A stretch of 64,000 nt of DNA from the NCBI RefSeq assembly GCF_000661915.1, contig NZ_CP007509.1, positions 3,117,501-3,181,500 on the forward strand, in the 5' to 3' direction. This document shows positions 1-9,491 of the stretch, in pieces. Both the position numbers and the translations under genes were made by a program. Below the pieces are notes generated by a model that searched no databases, had not been told where the DNA came from, and saw nothing but the letters and a program-made list of their open reading frames with translations. This stretch comes from Stutzerimonas decontaminans (lineage in GTDB: Bacteria > Pseudomonadota > Gammaproteobacteria > Pseudomonadales > Pseudomonadaceae). The stretch's first letter is position 1, and the number at the start of each line of letters is the position of its first letter.

Positions 1-175
1 CATATCCGCGATATGCAAGGTACTTCTCCGTCGGTCCCGTAGCAGAACACCGGTCTTCGCCGGGCATGTCGCGGGTTCGAACGACATGCTCCGCAATCCC
101 TGCGGAATAATTCTGTAATGAAATAGATGACCGTAACGGAGATGCGTTGTTCGCAGCGGAGCGCCGGACGGCGCC
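1..175. other. window edge, no gene seen
   Basis: No coding frame with a plausible start or family resemblance was seen. A GC-rich imperfect hairpin lies at about 153-178, just beyond the stop codon of the following minus-strand gene; it has no T-run, so calling it a terminator is not supported. Confidence 0.5.
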
Positions 176-1051
176 TCAGCTGTCCAGCTGCTTGTCGCCC
201 TCGTCCTTGCCCTCGACCGAAGCGTGCTCTATCACCGCGTTGAGTTCGGCGCCGAACAACAGCACCGCTGCGGAGATGTATAGATACAGCAGCAACACGA
301 TGATCGCGCCAATGCTCCCGTAAGTAGCGTTGTAATCGGCGAAGTTCTGCACATAGACGCCAAAGGCAATCGAGGCGAGTATCCACACCAGCACCGCCAG
401 CACCGAGCCTGGTGTGATAAAGCGGAAATCCTGCTCCACGTCGGGTGTTACGTAGTACAGCAGTGCCACCACCAGCATCAGCGTCAGCACGACCACCGGC
501 CAGCGTGCCCAGGTCCACAGCACCACCACCATATCGCGCATGCCCACCTGCCCGGCCAGCCACTCGATGGCTTGCGGCCCGATGATCATCAACCCTGCCG
601 TGAGCAGCAGCAGCACCGCTATGCCAACGGTGTAGGCCAGCGAGAGCATGATCAGCTTCCAGCTCGGGCGCCCCTCCTCCACGTCGTAGGCCCGGTTCAT
701 CGCATTCATCAGCGAGCGGAAACCGATGGACGCGGTCCACAGCGCCACGAGAATACCGAAGGACAACAGGCCAGCCTGCTGCTCCTGCAGCTGCTCGATG
801 ACCGGATTGATCTGCTCCATCGCTATCGGAGGCAGAGCAAGCGACGCCTGCATGCGCAACCAGTCGAAGAAATTCTGCAGGTCGAGAAAGCCCAGCAACG
901 CGATGAGAAACACGAGAAACGGAAACATCGCAAACAGCCCGCGATAAGCCAGCGCCGACGCATAGGTGGACATGTCGTCGCTGCTGAATTCCTTGAAGGT
1001 ACGCTTGAGCAAGGTAAAGGCCCCGATACCGCGGGTGTCCAGCATGGCCAT
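176..1051 (-). CDS. YihY/BrkB family inner-membrane protein
   Basis: Polytopic inner-membrane protein of about 291 residues resembling the YihY/virulence factor BrkB family (once misnamed RNase BN). The family signature is visible near the N-terminus, in the region reading ALAYRGLFAMFPFLVFLIAL, and again at VGIAVLLLLTAGLMIIG and IIVLLLYLYISAAVLLFGAELNA (shown only in part). Five to six hydrophobic segments fit the family. The open frame begins at a TTG at 1066, but the ATG at 1051 follows a GGGGGGAA ribosome-binding site at good spacing, so I place the start there. The C-terminal tail is short and charged. It stands alone: the next gene upstream on the same strand ends more than 100 bp away. 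The substrate or precise role of the family is not established. Confidence 0.85.
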   Translation of the reverse strand: MAMLDTRGIGAFTLLKRTFKEFSSDDMSTYASALAYRGLFAMFPFLVFLIALLGFLDLQNFFDWLRMQASLALPPIAMEQINPVIEQLQEQQAGLLSFGILVALWTASIGFRSLMNAMNRAYDVEEGRPSWKLIMLSLAYTVGIAVLLLLTAGLMIIGPQAIEWLAGQVGMRDMVVVLWTWARWPVVVLTLMLVVALLYYVTPDVEQDFRFITPGSVLAVLVWILASIAFGVYVQNFADYNATYGSIGAIIVLLLYLYISAAVLLFGAELNAVIEHASVEGKDEGDKQLDS

Positions 1052-1173
1052 CGATATTCCCCCCAAACAGTGAAATGTGCCGTCTAGAAAATGGGACGAC
1101 CGCTCTGCTGGAGAGTTCGGTATTGGGAAGCTGAGCTAGCCTTTCATTACCGGTGAACTAAGCCGCTTGCCAA

Positions 1174-4125
1174 TCAGTTGCCCGATAAAGCCAGCGCGGA
1201 TGCAACTTCTCGAAGCAAACGCTGGAACTCAGTAACGAAGCGCTCATAAGCGCCGGTCCAGCGATCGCCGTTGAGAAGGTGCACCTCCAAGTCAATGCTC
1301 AGCTTTTGCAGGCGCACGGCGCCTAGCGTTGCGGCCAATGATTTGAACCGATGCAGCGAATCATTTGCTTCCTCTATTCGTCCTTGCATGAGGCTGATAT
1401 GAAGCCTTTCCGCAAAGTCGGAGTGATCATCAACAAAACGCTTCAGCAAAGATCGATACAGGTCATGGTTATTTAGTAAACGTTCTAGAGCAGAACGCTG
1501 ATCAAGCCCCTCAATGGTCGGCAGTAGCTCCTTTTCCTGTTCCGCTCGGATCTCTGGCAAAGGCTGCGTCGATCGGCACAACCAACGCTCCAGCAAGGCT
1601 TCCAAGTGCCTGGGGTGGATCGGCTTCGCCAGATAGTCACTCATCCCCGATTGCAGGCATCGCTGGCGGTCTCCCGCCAGGTTGCTGGCCGTAAGCGCAA
1701 TCACTGGAATGTCAGGATTATTCCAACGGAGCCTGCGGACAACCTCCAAGCCGTCCATGACAGGCATCTGGACATCGAGCAACACCAGCTCTAAGCCGGG
1801 ATCGCTTGCAACCTGCTGCAATGCGTCGGCCCCGTTTATCGCAGTACTCACTTCCAGCCCAAACGACATGAGCTGCTCGCAAGCTACCTCACGATTAAGA
1901 GGATCGTCGTCGACCAGTAACACGCGACGGCCGCGCAGAGAAAAACTATCGGTCGCGTGATCAGGTTCGGCTCCATCGTAGGCGCCTGGCGCAAGTTCCA
2001 ACTTAACAACGAACGCAAACAAGCTTCCTATATTCGGCTGGCTGCGCGCGATGAGATTGCCGCCAAGGAGGGTTGCCAGCTCCGCACAAATAGCCAATCC
2101 CAACCCAGTACCACCGTAGCGCCGAGCGATCGAGTCATCCATTTGCTGGAATGGCTTAAACATCTCATCCAGCCTTTCGGCGGGGATGCCGATGCCACTA
2201 TCCTGAACTTCGAAACAGAGATCGCAGCACCTACCATGGAGCTCATTCAGCCGAACCCTCAATGAAATGCTGCCACGCTCGGTGAACTTAATCGCGTTAT
2301 CCATCAAGTTGATCAAAACTTGAGCGATCCGTAGCGGATCCCCATAGAACTGCCCCGGCAGCCGCGGATCTATGTCCACAATAAGCCGAAGCTGCTTGCT
2401 ACTGGCCCGCTCCCATACGATATCGACGACGCTCTCAACCAACCGCTGTAGTGAGAAAGCCACCTGCTCGATCTGCATCTCGCCTGCTTCGATCTTGCTG
2501 AAGTCGAGAATGTCACCGACCACCTCCTGCAGGTGCTCCGCTGACTTGAGAATCTTATCTAGATAGCCATCTACCTTTGCATCGCGGTTGCTTCGGCGAG
2601 CCAAGTGCGCCAGACCTACCACGGCGTTGAGCGGCGAACGAATCTCGTGGCTCATGTTGGCTAGGAAATTGGCCTTGGCCTGGGCGCCCGCTTCCGCCTG
2701 ATCCTTGGCCGCCACCAGTTCCGCGGTTCGCTCATACACCTGTCTTTCCAGATCGGCCGCCAGCTCGCTTAAGGCGAGTCGATCGCGGGCCTGCTCGGTT
2801 TCCTCTATGGCGAGACTGCCCAACGCCCGAAGCCCACCCTTGTTGTCGAGTATGGGAAAAGCGATCAGACGATAGGCGCGAAAATCAACCTGATGTTGGT
2901 CCGTTCCCCTCGATATGAACTGGCGTTCCTGCAACGTGCCCGAGAGCAAGGTTTCGCGCTGCGCTTCCCATACCAGTTGGCTTAATGGGGGAAGTTCGCT
3001 GCTCCGGCCGGAACCGCGCAGGTCGAGGCGCCCCCAGCTCTCGACATCAGAACCGCGTACAGCCTCGTTCTCGAGTTTCACACACCCTTCCGGATCACGT
3101 ATGCGTACCATCAGCGGCAAGTGGTCAAGCACCTGCCGATAAAGCGATTCCCGCTCGGCGAGGTGCTGTCGATCACGCCAGGTCCTCAGAGTTAGATAAA
3201 CCACCAGGACAACGGCCAGCGCGCACAAGGTCAGGATCAGATTGCGCCCAAGCCGATAGGCCTCATACAGCGGAAGCAGGTCATGCTCGACAACCAAACC
3301 CAGGTCGAGCTCATCCAGCCACAGGGCTGCGCCCGCAACCAGCACGCCATTACGGTCACGGTAGCCCTCGGAATAGCTGGCCGAGTCATGCCCCGGTCCG
3401 AACGATAAGCCGGGCGATAGGCGCCAGGCGTCACTCGGGCGCGAAGCCGACGTAAGCCGCGTCCCCTCGCCGTCGACCGCAAACACCCGGGTCTGTGGAC
3501 CCTCCAACCGCGTCAGCAACGGTCCCAGCTCGTTGTCTAGAGCCAGACGCAGACATAGAACCGGTGGACGAGCCGCGGCGCTGCGCTCGATTCCGATGCG
3601 TCCACACGCCATCTGCATGAGCGTTCCTGCCGGAAAAACCTGATCGGGATTTAGCAAGGCCACCGGGGCCGGAAACGGGCGGGAAATGGCCCCACCTTCC
3701 CGTTGGCTACGCAGCAACGTGTCGCTGGCCAGCTCCGGAAGCGCAAAGCTGCGCCGATGGGTCAGGTTGCTGTCACTTATCACCCGCAGGTCGCCATCGA
3801 ACAGTACGTGCCCCGCGTATCCCTGCCCCAGATACAGGGGACGCAGATGCTCGGCCAGATAGTGGTCAACACTAGCCCCGGGGTTCTCCAATCGCCGAAC
3901 CACCCAGGCCTGCACATCGTGCAGCTCTGCCAGCCCGCGGACGGCTATCAGATGACGGTGCTGCCAGTACTGCAATAGGTCCTTTATCACCTTCATCCGC
4001 GCATCGAACTGGGCGGCATTATTGGCCGCCACCTTGCTGCGCACCGTTTGTAGCCCTGCAATGGTAAGAAGCACCAATAGCAGGCAGGCACCTATTGGGG
4101 TAAGGAGACGGGAGAACCTGGTCAT
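1174..4125 (-). CDS. membrane hybrid sensor histidine kinase with receiver and Hpt domains
   Basis: About 983 residues. One membrane helix near the N-terminus, a large periplasmic sensor region (about 30-290) and a second helix (ILTLCALAVVLVVYL) are followed by a PAS-like segment (LDHLPLMVRIRDPEG), a HisKA dimerisation box with MSHEIRSPLN, an HATPase domain ending in GTGLGLAI, a receiver domain with LLDVQMPVMDG, and a C-terminal Hpt-like domain with SLHRFKSLAATLGA. It is therefore predicted to carry out a full internal His-Asp-His phosphorelay. The ATG at 4125 overlaps the stop of the preceding REC-EAL gene by four bases (ATGA), which argues for this start over the one ten codons upstream. 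It is the last gene of the chemosensory locus. Its ligand cannot be deduced; its natural partner is the adjacent c-di-GMP phosphodiesterase or CheB/CheY-like receivers. Confidence 0.88.
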   Translation of the reverse strand: MTRFSRLLTPIGACLLLVLLTIAGLQTVRSKVAANNAAQFDARMKVIKDLLQYWQHRHLIAVRGLAELHDVQAWVVRRLENPGASVDHYLAEHLRPLYLGQGYAGHVLFDGDLRVISDSNLTHRRSFALPELASDTLLRSQREGGAISRPFPAPVALLNPDQVFPAGTLMQMACGRIGIERSAAARPPVLCLRLALDNELGPLLTRLEGPQTRVFAVDGEGTRLTSASRPSDAWRLSPGLSFGPGHDSASYSEGYRDRNGVLVAGAALWLDELDLGLVVEHDLLPLYEAYRLGRNLILTLCALAVVLVVYLTLRTWRDRQHLAERESLYRQVLDHLPLMVRIRDPEGCVKLENEAVRGSDVESWGRLDLRGSGRSSELPPLSQLVWEAQRETLLSGTLQERQFISRGTDQHQVDFRAYRLIAFPILDNKGGLRALGSLAIEETEQARDRLALSELAADLERQVYERTAELVAAKDQAEAGAQAKANFLANMSHEIRSPLNAVVGLAHLARRSNRDAKVDGYLDKILKSAEHLQEVVGDILDFSKIEAGEMQIEQVAFSLQRLVESVVDIVWERASSKQLRLIVDIDPRLPGQFYGDPLRIAQVLINLMDNAIKFTERGSISLRVRLNELHGRCCDLCFEVQDSGIGIPAERLDEMFKPFQQMDDSIARRYGGTGLGLAICAELATLLGGNLIARSQPNIGSLFAFVVKLELAPGAYDGAEPDHATDSFSLRGRRVLLVDDDPLNREVACEQLMSFGLEVSTAINGADALQQVASDPGLELVLLDVQMPVMDGLEVVRRLRWNNPDIPVIALTASNLAGDRQRCLQSGMSDYLAKPIHPRHLEALLERWLCRSTQPLPEIRAEQEKELLPTIEGLDQRSALERLLNNHDLYRSLLKRFVDDHSDFAERLHISLMQGRIEEANDSLHRFKSLAATLGAVRLQKLSIDLEVHLLNGDRWTGAYERFVTEFQRLLREVASALALSGN

Positions 4126-5405
4126 TCCGTGTACCGCTCTGAATCTACGAGCCAATCGTTGAGGGACGTGTTTCCCTTATGCCGCTGATGCCAGTCTGCA
4201 AGCTGGTCCGCTGGCATCGGTCGCGCGAATAGGTAGCCCTGTCCCGAATGGCAACCCAGCAACTCAACCAAAAACAGGTCGTCCTTGCACTCGACCCCTT
4301 CGGCTACGCAAGGCAACCCGAGCTTGTGTCCTGTCTGAATTGCCGAGTACAAAATCGCCCGAGCACGCCGGTTCTGATGTGCCTCGCGAACGAAAGCACG
4401 GTCGATCTTTAGCTCGGTGAAGGGCAGGCGCGAAAGCTGGCGGAGGGTCGAAAAGCCAGTGCCATAGTCGTCTATCGAAAGGCCGAAACCCGCCAGGCGC
4501 AGGCGTCCGACAGACGCCAGTGTCACCAGCGGATCGTCCATCAGCGCGCTCTCGGTGACTTCGAGGATCACCTGGCTCGGGTGGCATCGCGCTGCAGCCA
4601 CCAGACGAATAAGATCATCCGCAAAATGGCGATTGGCCAGCAGGCTGATGTCCACATTCAGGGCGATGCTGATGGACGCGTCCTGCAAGCTCGACAAATG
4701 TTCCATGGCCTGTCGTACCAGGCAGTAGGTCAGTTCGCAGAGTTGGCCACTGCCGGTGGCCAGGGGAATGAAATCAGCTGGCGAGATAACCACGCCGCCC
4801 GGCTCTAGCCAACGCGCCAGCACTTCGTAGCCGGTGACCCTTCCGCTTAGCAGGTGCACCTTCGGCTGGTAGTAAGGCTGTATGCAGCCACGCTGGAGCG
4901 CCGACCCGAGCGCTGCCTCGCTGGGCAGCGAGCGAGCGCGCTCACAGCCGCCCTGCTTGTCTCGCCGCTGCCCCGCCTGAGACAACAGTCGATGCAGGTC
5001 ACGGCCCTCGATCGGCTTTCGCAGACTGCCGAGCAAAGGAACGCCCGCCGCATGCAGCATGCTTTCGACCGTGGAGATCAGCGCTTCTTCCCGGGCACTG
5101 ACAACTACCACTTCGGAGAAAATCCGTTCCTCGCCCAATCGCTGCAGCAGTTCAATGCCGTTCATCCCCGGCATCTCCAGATCGACGAGCAGCAGCGACA
5201 GTTCGCCGTGACTGTCCCGAAGGATGGCCAATGCAGCCGCGCCATCATCGACCTGCTGGATATCCTGAAGGCCAAACCCCCTTAGCAGCGCGCAAAGCAG
5301 CTCGCGCTGGAATGGACTGTCCTCGACGATGAGCACCTTCTGCGCCCGAACTGCTTCCGGGAGCTCGGCCAAGCCCGCCCCCTTAAATGGTTCCAATCCT
5401 GTCAA
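4122..5405 (-). CDS. response regulator with EAL c-di-GMP phosphodiesterase domain
   Basis: A receiver domain (KVLIVEDSPFQRELL, phospho-acceptor region LLVDLEMPGMNG) is joined to an EAL domain. In the latter the signature reads YEVLARW (EVL in place of EAL), but the metal and catalytic motifs are intact: ALNVD, EVTESALMDD, IDDYGTGFS, ELKIDRAFV, VAEGVE and GQGYLFARPM. An active phosphodiesterase lowering c-di-GMP under phosphorylation control is therefore likely. Start: the frame is open back to a TTG at 5456, inside cheB, but a TTG at 5405 overlaps the cheB stop as TTGA, mirroring the ATGA overlaps elsewhere in this operon; I prefer it with moderate confidence. It overlaps the next gene (hybrid kinase) by four bases, so the two are translationally coupled. 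Confidence 0.85.
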   Translation of the reverse strand: MTGLEPFKGAGLAELPEAVRAQKVLIVEDSPFQRELLCALLRGFGLQDIQQVDDGAAALAILRDSHGELSLLLVDLEMPGMNGIELLQRLGEERIFSEVVVVSAREEALISTVESMLHAAGVPLLGSLRKPIEGRDLHRLLSQAGQRRDKQGGCERARSLPSEAALGSALQRGCIQPYYQPKVHLLSGRVTGYEVLARWLEPGGVVISPADFIPLATGSGQLCELTYCLVRQAMEHLSSLQDASISIALNVDISLLANRHFADDLIRLVAAARCHPSQVILEVTESALMDDPLVTLASVGRLRLAGFGLSIDDYGTGFSTLRQLSRLPFTELKIDRAFVREAHQNRRARAILYSAIQTGHKLGLPCVAEGVECKDDLFLVELLGCHSGQGYLFARPMPADQLADWHQRHKGNTSLNDWLVDSERYTE

Positions 5406-6448
5406 AACTTCTGTCCGTAATGGGCGATCCGCTCGGGCAGATCCTCCAGGTTGCAAATCTGCTCTACGCCACCCAGGCGAATCGCTTCCTTAGGCATGCC
5501 GAACACCACGCAGCTCTCTTCATCCTGAGCCAGCGTCGCGGCCCCGGCATCTCGCATCGCCTTCAGCCCACGGGCGCCATCGTCACCCATGCCGGTCATT
5601 ATGACACCGAGCGCATTGCGCCCCGCAGCGTTGGCCAGCGAGCGGAACAGCACATCCACCGAGGGCTTGTGGCGCGAGACAGGAGGCCCATCCTGCACCA
5701 TCACCTGATATTGCGCGCCGTTACGCCTGACGCTCAGGTGCAGGCCGCCCGGGGCTATCAACGCTCGCCCCGGCAGGACGCGGTCGCCGTCCTGCGCCTC
5801 GCGAACTTCGATATCACAGGCCGCGTCGAGCCGCTGCGCGAACTGCCGCGTGAAATTCGCCGGCATGTGCTGCACGATGACCATGCCCGTACAGTCCTTC
5901 GGCATCCGCTTCAGCAGGTATTCCAGCGCTCGCGTTCCACCGGTGGAGGTACCGATCGCAACAATCGCATCGGTAGTACGGCTGAGCGCAACAGCTGCCA
6001 GAGGAGGAACGCCGCTCGTCGCCAACTTACCGGCACACCCGACCCTGCGCATACGGCTGGAGGCAGCCTGACGCACCGTCTGTACCAGCTGCGCACGCTG
6101 CTCCTGAATGAACTGGCCTACGCCCCCTCCCGGCTTGCACAGGATCGCCACCGCACCAGCGTCCATGGCATCCAGCGCAACGGCCGAGCCCTGTTCGGCC
6201 AGAGATGAGAACACGATGGTTGGGATGGGGTCGTCCTGCATCAGCTGGCGCAGAAAGGTCAGCCCATCCATCCGCGGCATTTCGACATCGACCACCAGCA
6301 CGTCGGGGCGCAGGGTACGCAGCTTCTGAAATGCGAACAATGGATCAGGCGCAACACCGATCACCTCGATGTCGGGCTCTGCCTCCAGCTGCTCGCGCAG
6401 CATCGAGCGCACCACTGCCGAATCATCGACGATCATGACCTTGATCAT
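5402..6448 (-). CDS. cheB: CheB chemotaxis protein-glutamate methylesterase
   Basis: 348 residues. An N-terminal receiver domain begins MIKVMIVDDSAVVR with acceptor Asp54 in VVDVEMPRMDG, and is followed by a CheB methylesterase domain with the catalytic Ser motif VAIGTSTGG, the His motif VIVQHMPANF and the Asp motif IMTGMGDDGARG. It removes methyl groups from, and deamidates, MCP receptors in the adaptation system. The frame is open 46 codons further upstream, but the ATG at 6448 overlaps the cheR stop as ATGA and starts exactly at the conserved receiver N-terminus. It sits in the che operon directly after cheR; no cheD separates them, unlike in many clusters of this type. Confidence 0.95.
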   Translation of the reverse strand: MIKVMIVDDSAVVRSMLREQLEAEPDIEVIGVAPDPLFAFQKLRTLRPDVLVVDVEMPRMDGLTFLRQLMQDDPIPTIVFSSLAEQGSAVALDAMDAGAVAILCKPGGGVGQFIQEQRAQLVQTVRQAASSRMRRVGCAGKLATSGVPPLAAVALSRTTDAIVAIGTSTGGTRALEYLLKRMPKDCTGMVIVQHMPANFTRQFAQRLDAACDIEVREAQDGDRVLPGRALIAPGGLHLSVRRNGAQYQVMVQDGPPVSRHKPSVDVLFRSLANAAGRNALGVIMTGMGDDGARGLKAMRDAGAATLAQDEESCVVFGMPKEAIRLGGVEQICNLEDLPERIAHYGQKF

Positions 6449-7272
6449 GCCGACACTCTCCGCGCTGCCGTCGATTCCGGAGCACGGTAAATCGATGGTG
6501 CCAGCTGCTGCAGCGGTAAACGGATACCGGTCAGCGATTCGCAATGGCCGATGATGAGCCATCCGCCTGGACGCAGAGCCGCACACAGGTTGTCCATCAC
6601 TCGCTGACGCGTCGGCTGGTCGAAATAGATCAGTACGTTACGCAGGAAAATCACATCGAAGGCCCCGGCCTCCGGCCAGGCGCAGAGCAAATTGTGCTGC
6701 TCGAAACGCACTCGGGCACGCAGCGCCGAATCGATCATCATCATTCCTTGATAAGCACCCGTGCCGCGCCGGCAATAGCGCTTGAGGTAATCCACGGGCA
6801 ACAGCTCGACGCGGTCCAGCCGATACAGGCCGCTACGTGCCTGCTGAAGAGCCCGGCCACAGATATCGCTGGCCACCAGTTGCCAGCCGCCCTCGCCCAG
6901 TTGGTCGGCCAGCACCATCGCCAGGCTGTAAGGCTCTTCTCCGGTTGATGACGCCGCACACCAGACCTTCATCGGCCGTTCATCGCAACTGGGGATGATC
7001 TGGTTCTTGAGCCGGGCGAAATGCGCCGGCTCTCGAAAGAAGTAGGTTTCGTTGGTTGTCAGGCGGTCGAGCATCTCCGCTCGCTCCGCCTTTCCTTCCG
7101 GACTGAAAACGAGGGCGAGATAAGCATCGAAGTCTGCTAGCCCCAGCTCATCGACTCGGCGCCATAGCCGACTGACCACCATTGAGCTTTTTTGCGTTGT
7201 CAGGAGGATGCCAGCGGTCTGGTACAACCATTGCTGGATCTGCTTAAAGCTGGCAGGACTGAGCGACTTCAT
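6445..7272 (-). CDS. cheR: CheR MCP methyltransferase
   Basis: About 275 residues. The N-terminal alpha-helical domain (SFKQIQQWLYQTAGILL) and the SAM-binding methyltransferase core are both visible: ETYFFREPAHF, VWCAASSTGEEPYSLAM, FDVIFLRNVLIYF and LRPGGWLIIGHCESL are family signatures. It methylates glutamates of the MCP signalling domains with S-adenosylmethionine. The frame extends to 7305, which would overlap cheW by 26 bases; the ATG at 7272 lies seven bases past the cheW stop and begins MKSLSPASF, the usual N-terminus, so it is preferred. No C-terminal NWETF-binding feature is discernible. Confidence 0.93.
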   Translation of the reverse strand: MKSLSPASFKQIQQWLYQTAGILLTTQKSSMVVSRLWRRVDELGLADFDAYLALVFSPEGKAERAEMLDRLTTNETYFFREPAHFARLKNQIIPSCDERPMKVWCAASSTGEEPYSLAMVLADQLGEGGWQLVASDICGRALQQARSGLYRLDRVELLPVDYLKRYCRRGTGAYQGMMMIDSALRARVRFEQHNLLCAWPEAGAFDVIFLRNVLIYFDQPTRQRVMDNLCAALRPGGWLIIGHCESLTGIRLPLQQLAPSIYRAPESTAARRVSA

Positions 7273-7279
7273 CGAGGCA

Positions 7280-7801
7280 TTATCCCGCCGCCGCGACATC
7301 GGCACCGGAGCCGGAGCCGGCCTCGATCAACGTTTCCAGCTCCACCAGCGATAGCACCGAAGCGATATCGAGGATCGGGATGAAGCCCTGCTCGCGGCGC
7401 AGCATGCCGATGACGAAGTCATTGCGCAGGCCGGTGCCGAACTGCGGTTTGCGCTCCACTTCGCCCGGCTCCACCTCACGCACCTCGGTCACGCCATCGA
7501 CCAGAACACCGAGCATGTGCAGGTTGTCGCCCTGCGCGACCTCGACAACCACGATGCAGGTTCGACGGTTGATGCGGGTGGGCTCCTGGCCGAAGCGCAC
7601 CGACAGATCGAGCACCGGCACCACCGCACCGCGCAGATTGATCACTCCGTGTAGGAAACGAGGCGCCAGCGGAATCGCTGTGACCCCGGGGTACTCGATG
7701 ATCTCGCGGATGGCGTGGATGCCCACACCATAGGTTTCGCCACTCAGGTTGAACATCAGGTACTGCCGTACCAGTTCGAGATTTTCCTCGGACTCAGCCA
7801 T
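7280..7801 (-). CDS. cheW: CheW coupling protein
   Basis: 173 residues, a single CheW-like domain: QYLMFNLSGETYGVGIHAIREIIEY, HGVINLRGAVVPVLDLSVRFG and the second half-barrel VVEVAQGDNLHMLGVLVDGVTEV. It links the receptors to CheA. The C-terminus carries a short low-complexity tail (EAGSGSGADVAAAG) not needed for the fold. It is eight bases downstream of the MCP gene and seven bases upstream of cheR, so it belongs to the same transcript. Confidence 0.95.
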   Translation of the reverse strand: MAESEENLELVRQYLMFNLSGETYGVGIHAIREIIEYPGVTAIPLAPRFLHGVINLRGAVVPVLDLSVRFGQEPTRINRRTCIVVVEVAQGDNLHMLGVLVDGVTEVREVEPGEVERKPQFGTGLRNDFVIGMLRREQGFIPILDIASVLSLVELETLIEAGSGSGADVAAAG

Positions 7802-7809
7802 GGAACACC

Positions 7810-9441
7810 TCAGAAGTTAACGAAGAGTTTTTCGTCGACGGCATCCGTCGAGACGCCGCTCTGCGTCGCACTACGAGCACTTGTCGGCCGCGCGCTACGC
7901 GCATTGCCCGATACCCGCTCGGCACGCTGCTGCTCAGTCTTGAAGAACTGCATGACGCTCTGCAGTTGCAGCGCCTGGCTGCTCATTTCATCGGCAGTAG
8001 CGGAAAGCTCTTCGGAGGCCGAGGCGTTGGCCTGGGTCGTCTTGGAAAGCTCGACGATGGCGCCGTTGATCTGATCAATACCCGAGCGCTGTTCCTGCGA
8101 CGCGGCCGCGATTTCCTTGACCAGATCAGCTGTCTTGCCGATGGACGGCAGCATCTCTTCCAGCAGCGTGCCGGCGCGCTCGGACATCTTCACGCTGGAA
8201 CCGGCCAGTGCACCGATTTCCTGCGCCGCCACCTGGGACCGTTCGGCCAGCTTGCGCACCTCGGCTGCCACTACCGCAAAGCCCTTGCCATGATCACCGG
8301 CACGTGCCGCCTCGATGGCCGCGTTCAGCGCCAACAGGTTGGTCTGATAAGCGATGTCATCGATGATGCTGATCTTGTCGGCAATGGACTTCATGGCGTC
8401 GACGGTTTCGCGTACCGCCTCGCCGCCCTCCTTGGCCGAACTTGCGGATTGGGTAGCCATGCTGTCGGTGAGGCCAGCGTTTTCCGCATTCTGCGTGACG
8501 GTCGCTGCGGTCTCCTCGATGGAGGCACTGATCTCCTCCACGCTGGATGCCTGCTCGGTAGCGTTCTGGCTGAGCGTGCCGGACGAGGCGGAAACCTGCT
8601 CGGAAGCCGAAGCCAGCGAGTTGGCCGAAGCGGTGACCTGGCCGATGACATCGGTCAGCCGGGCGACCATGCTATTCATCGCGGCGAGCAGGCTGTCCTC
8701 GTCGCCCTTGCGCAGGTTGACCTTCACCGTCAGGTCGCCCTGGGCGATACGTTGCACGACATCACGGGCGTAATCCGGCTCTCCGCCGAGCTGGCGCACG
8801 ACCACACGAGTCAGGAACATGCCGAACAGAATGGCGGCCAGCACGGCCAGGGCGATGACGATGCCCATCACGACCTTCATCGAGGCGACGGTGTTGGTAG
8901 CCGCCTGATCCGCTGCCGCGCCCTGCTTCAGCATCTCGCCTACCAGCGCTTCGAAGTTGCTTTCAATTTCGTGGGAGATCGGCCGCAGCGGACCATTGAT
9001 GATAGCCATGCCTTCAGCGGCCCGATCCTCTCGCGCCAGCGCCAGTGCGTTCTGCACTCCGGCAATGTAGGCATCCAGGCCCTGCTGGATATTGTCAGCG
9101 ATCTTGATCTCCACATCGCTCATCACCGTCTTGCGGTACTCGTCGAACGCGTCTTGCGACACCTGACGGTACTCGATGGCGCGCTTGACGGTTTCCTCAC
9201 GCGCGGCACCTTCCTGGGTCAGCAACCGCAGCGCGGTACGGGTGTAGATCAGATACTGGGTGTAAGCGTTCTGCGCTTTGGCAGTTGCAACCAGGTTGTT
9301 CTGATACAACCCGTTCAGCGCGTTGCCGACTGAGATGATGTTACTCAGGCCATACAGGCCCATTCCCGCGGCGATCAGTGCGAGCGTGAAGAATGCGCTG
9401 AGCAACTTCTTAGCCAGACTAAGTTTCATGAACCAATTCAT
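7810..9441 (-). CDS. methyl-accepting chemotaxis protein with 4HB sensor domain
   Basis: 543 residues. A membrane helix ([20 protein letters not shown]), a periplasmic helical region of about 150 residues typical of four-helix-bundle (4HB_MCP/TarH) sensors, a second helix ([20 protein letters not shown]), a HAMP domain ([27 protein letters not shown] segment common in pseudomonad MCPs) and a cytoplasmic signalling domain with the hairpin tip [20 protein letters not shown]. The C-terminus ([11 protein letters not shown]) has no NWETF-type CheR/CheB docking pentapeptide. It lies between cheA and cheW and is presumably the dedicated receptor for this cluster. The ligand is unknown. Confidence 0.93.
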   Translation of the reverse strand: MNWFMKLSLAKKLLSAFFTLALIAAGMGLYGLSNIISVGNALNGLYQNNLVATAKAQNAYTQYLIYTRTALRLLTQEGAAREETVKRAIEYRQVSQDAFDEYRKTVMSDVEIKIADNIQQGLDAYIAGVQNALALAREDRAAEGMAIINGPLRPISHEIESNFEALVGEMLKQGAAADQAATNTVASMKVVMGIVIALAVLAAILFGMFLTRVVVRQLGGEPDYARDVVQRIAQGDLTVKVNLRKGDEDSLLAAMNSMVARLTDVIGQVTASANSLASASEQVSASSGTLSQNATEQASSVEEISASIEETAATVTQNAENAGLTDSMATQSASSAKEGGEAVRETVDAMKSIADKISIIDDIAYQTNLLALNAAIEAARAGDHGKGFAVVAAEVRKLAERSQVAAQEIGALAGSSVKMSERAGTLLEEMLPSIGKTADLVKEIAAASQEQRSGIDQINGAIVELSKTTQANASASEELSATADEMSSQALQLQSVMQFFKTEQQRAERVSGNARSARPTSARSATQSGVSTDAVDEKLFVNF

Positions 9442-9491
9442 CGTTGAAGCCTCAAGCTTGAAATCGAAGAGAAGTTGTCGACGGTTACCCG

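Noticed and set aside
153..178. terminator for the YihY/BrkB gene
   Set aside because: GC-rich inverted repeat exists but has no T-run and overlaps the stop codon.
7966..9333. 455-codon open frame on the plus strand opposite the MCP gene
   Set aside because: Translation is low-complexity (Gly, His, Leu, Arg) without family resemblance; it is a mirror frame of a GC-rich gene with strong MCP motifs on the minus strand.
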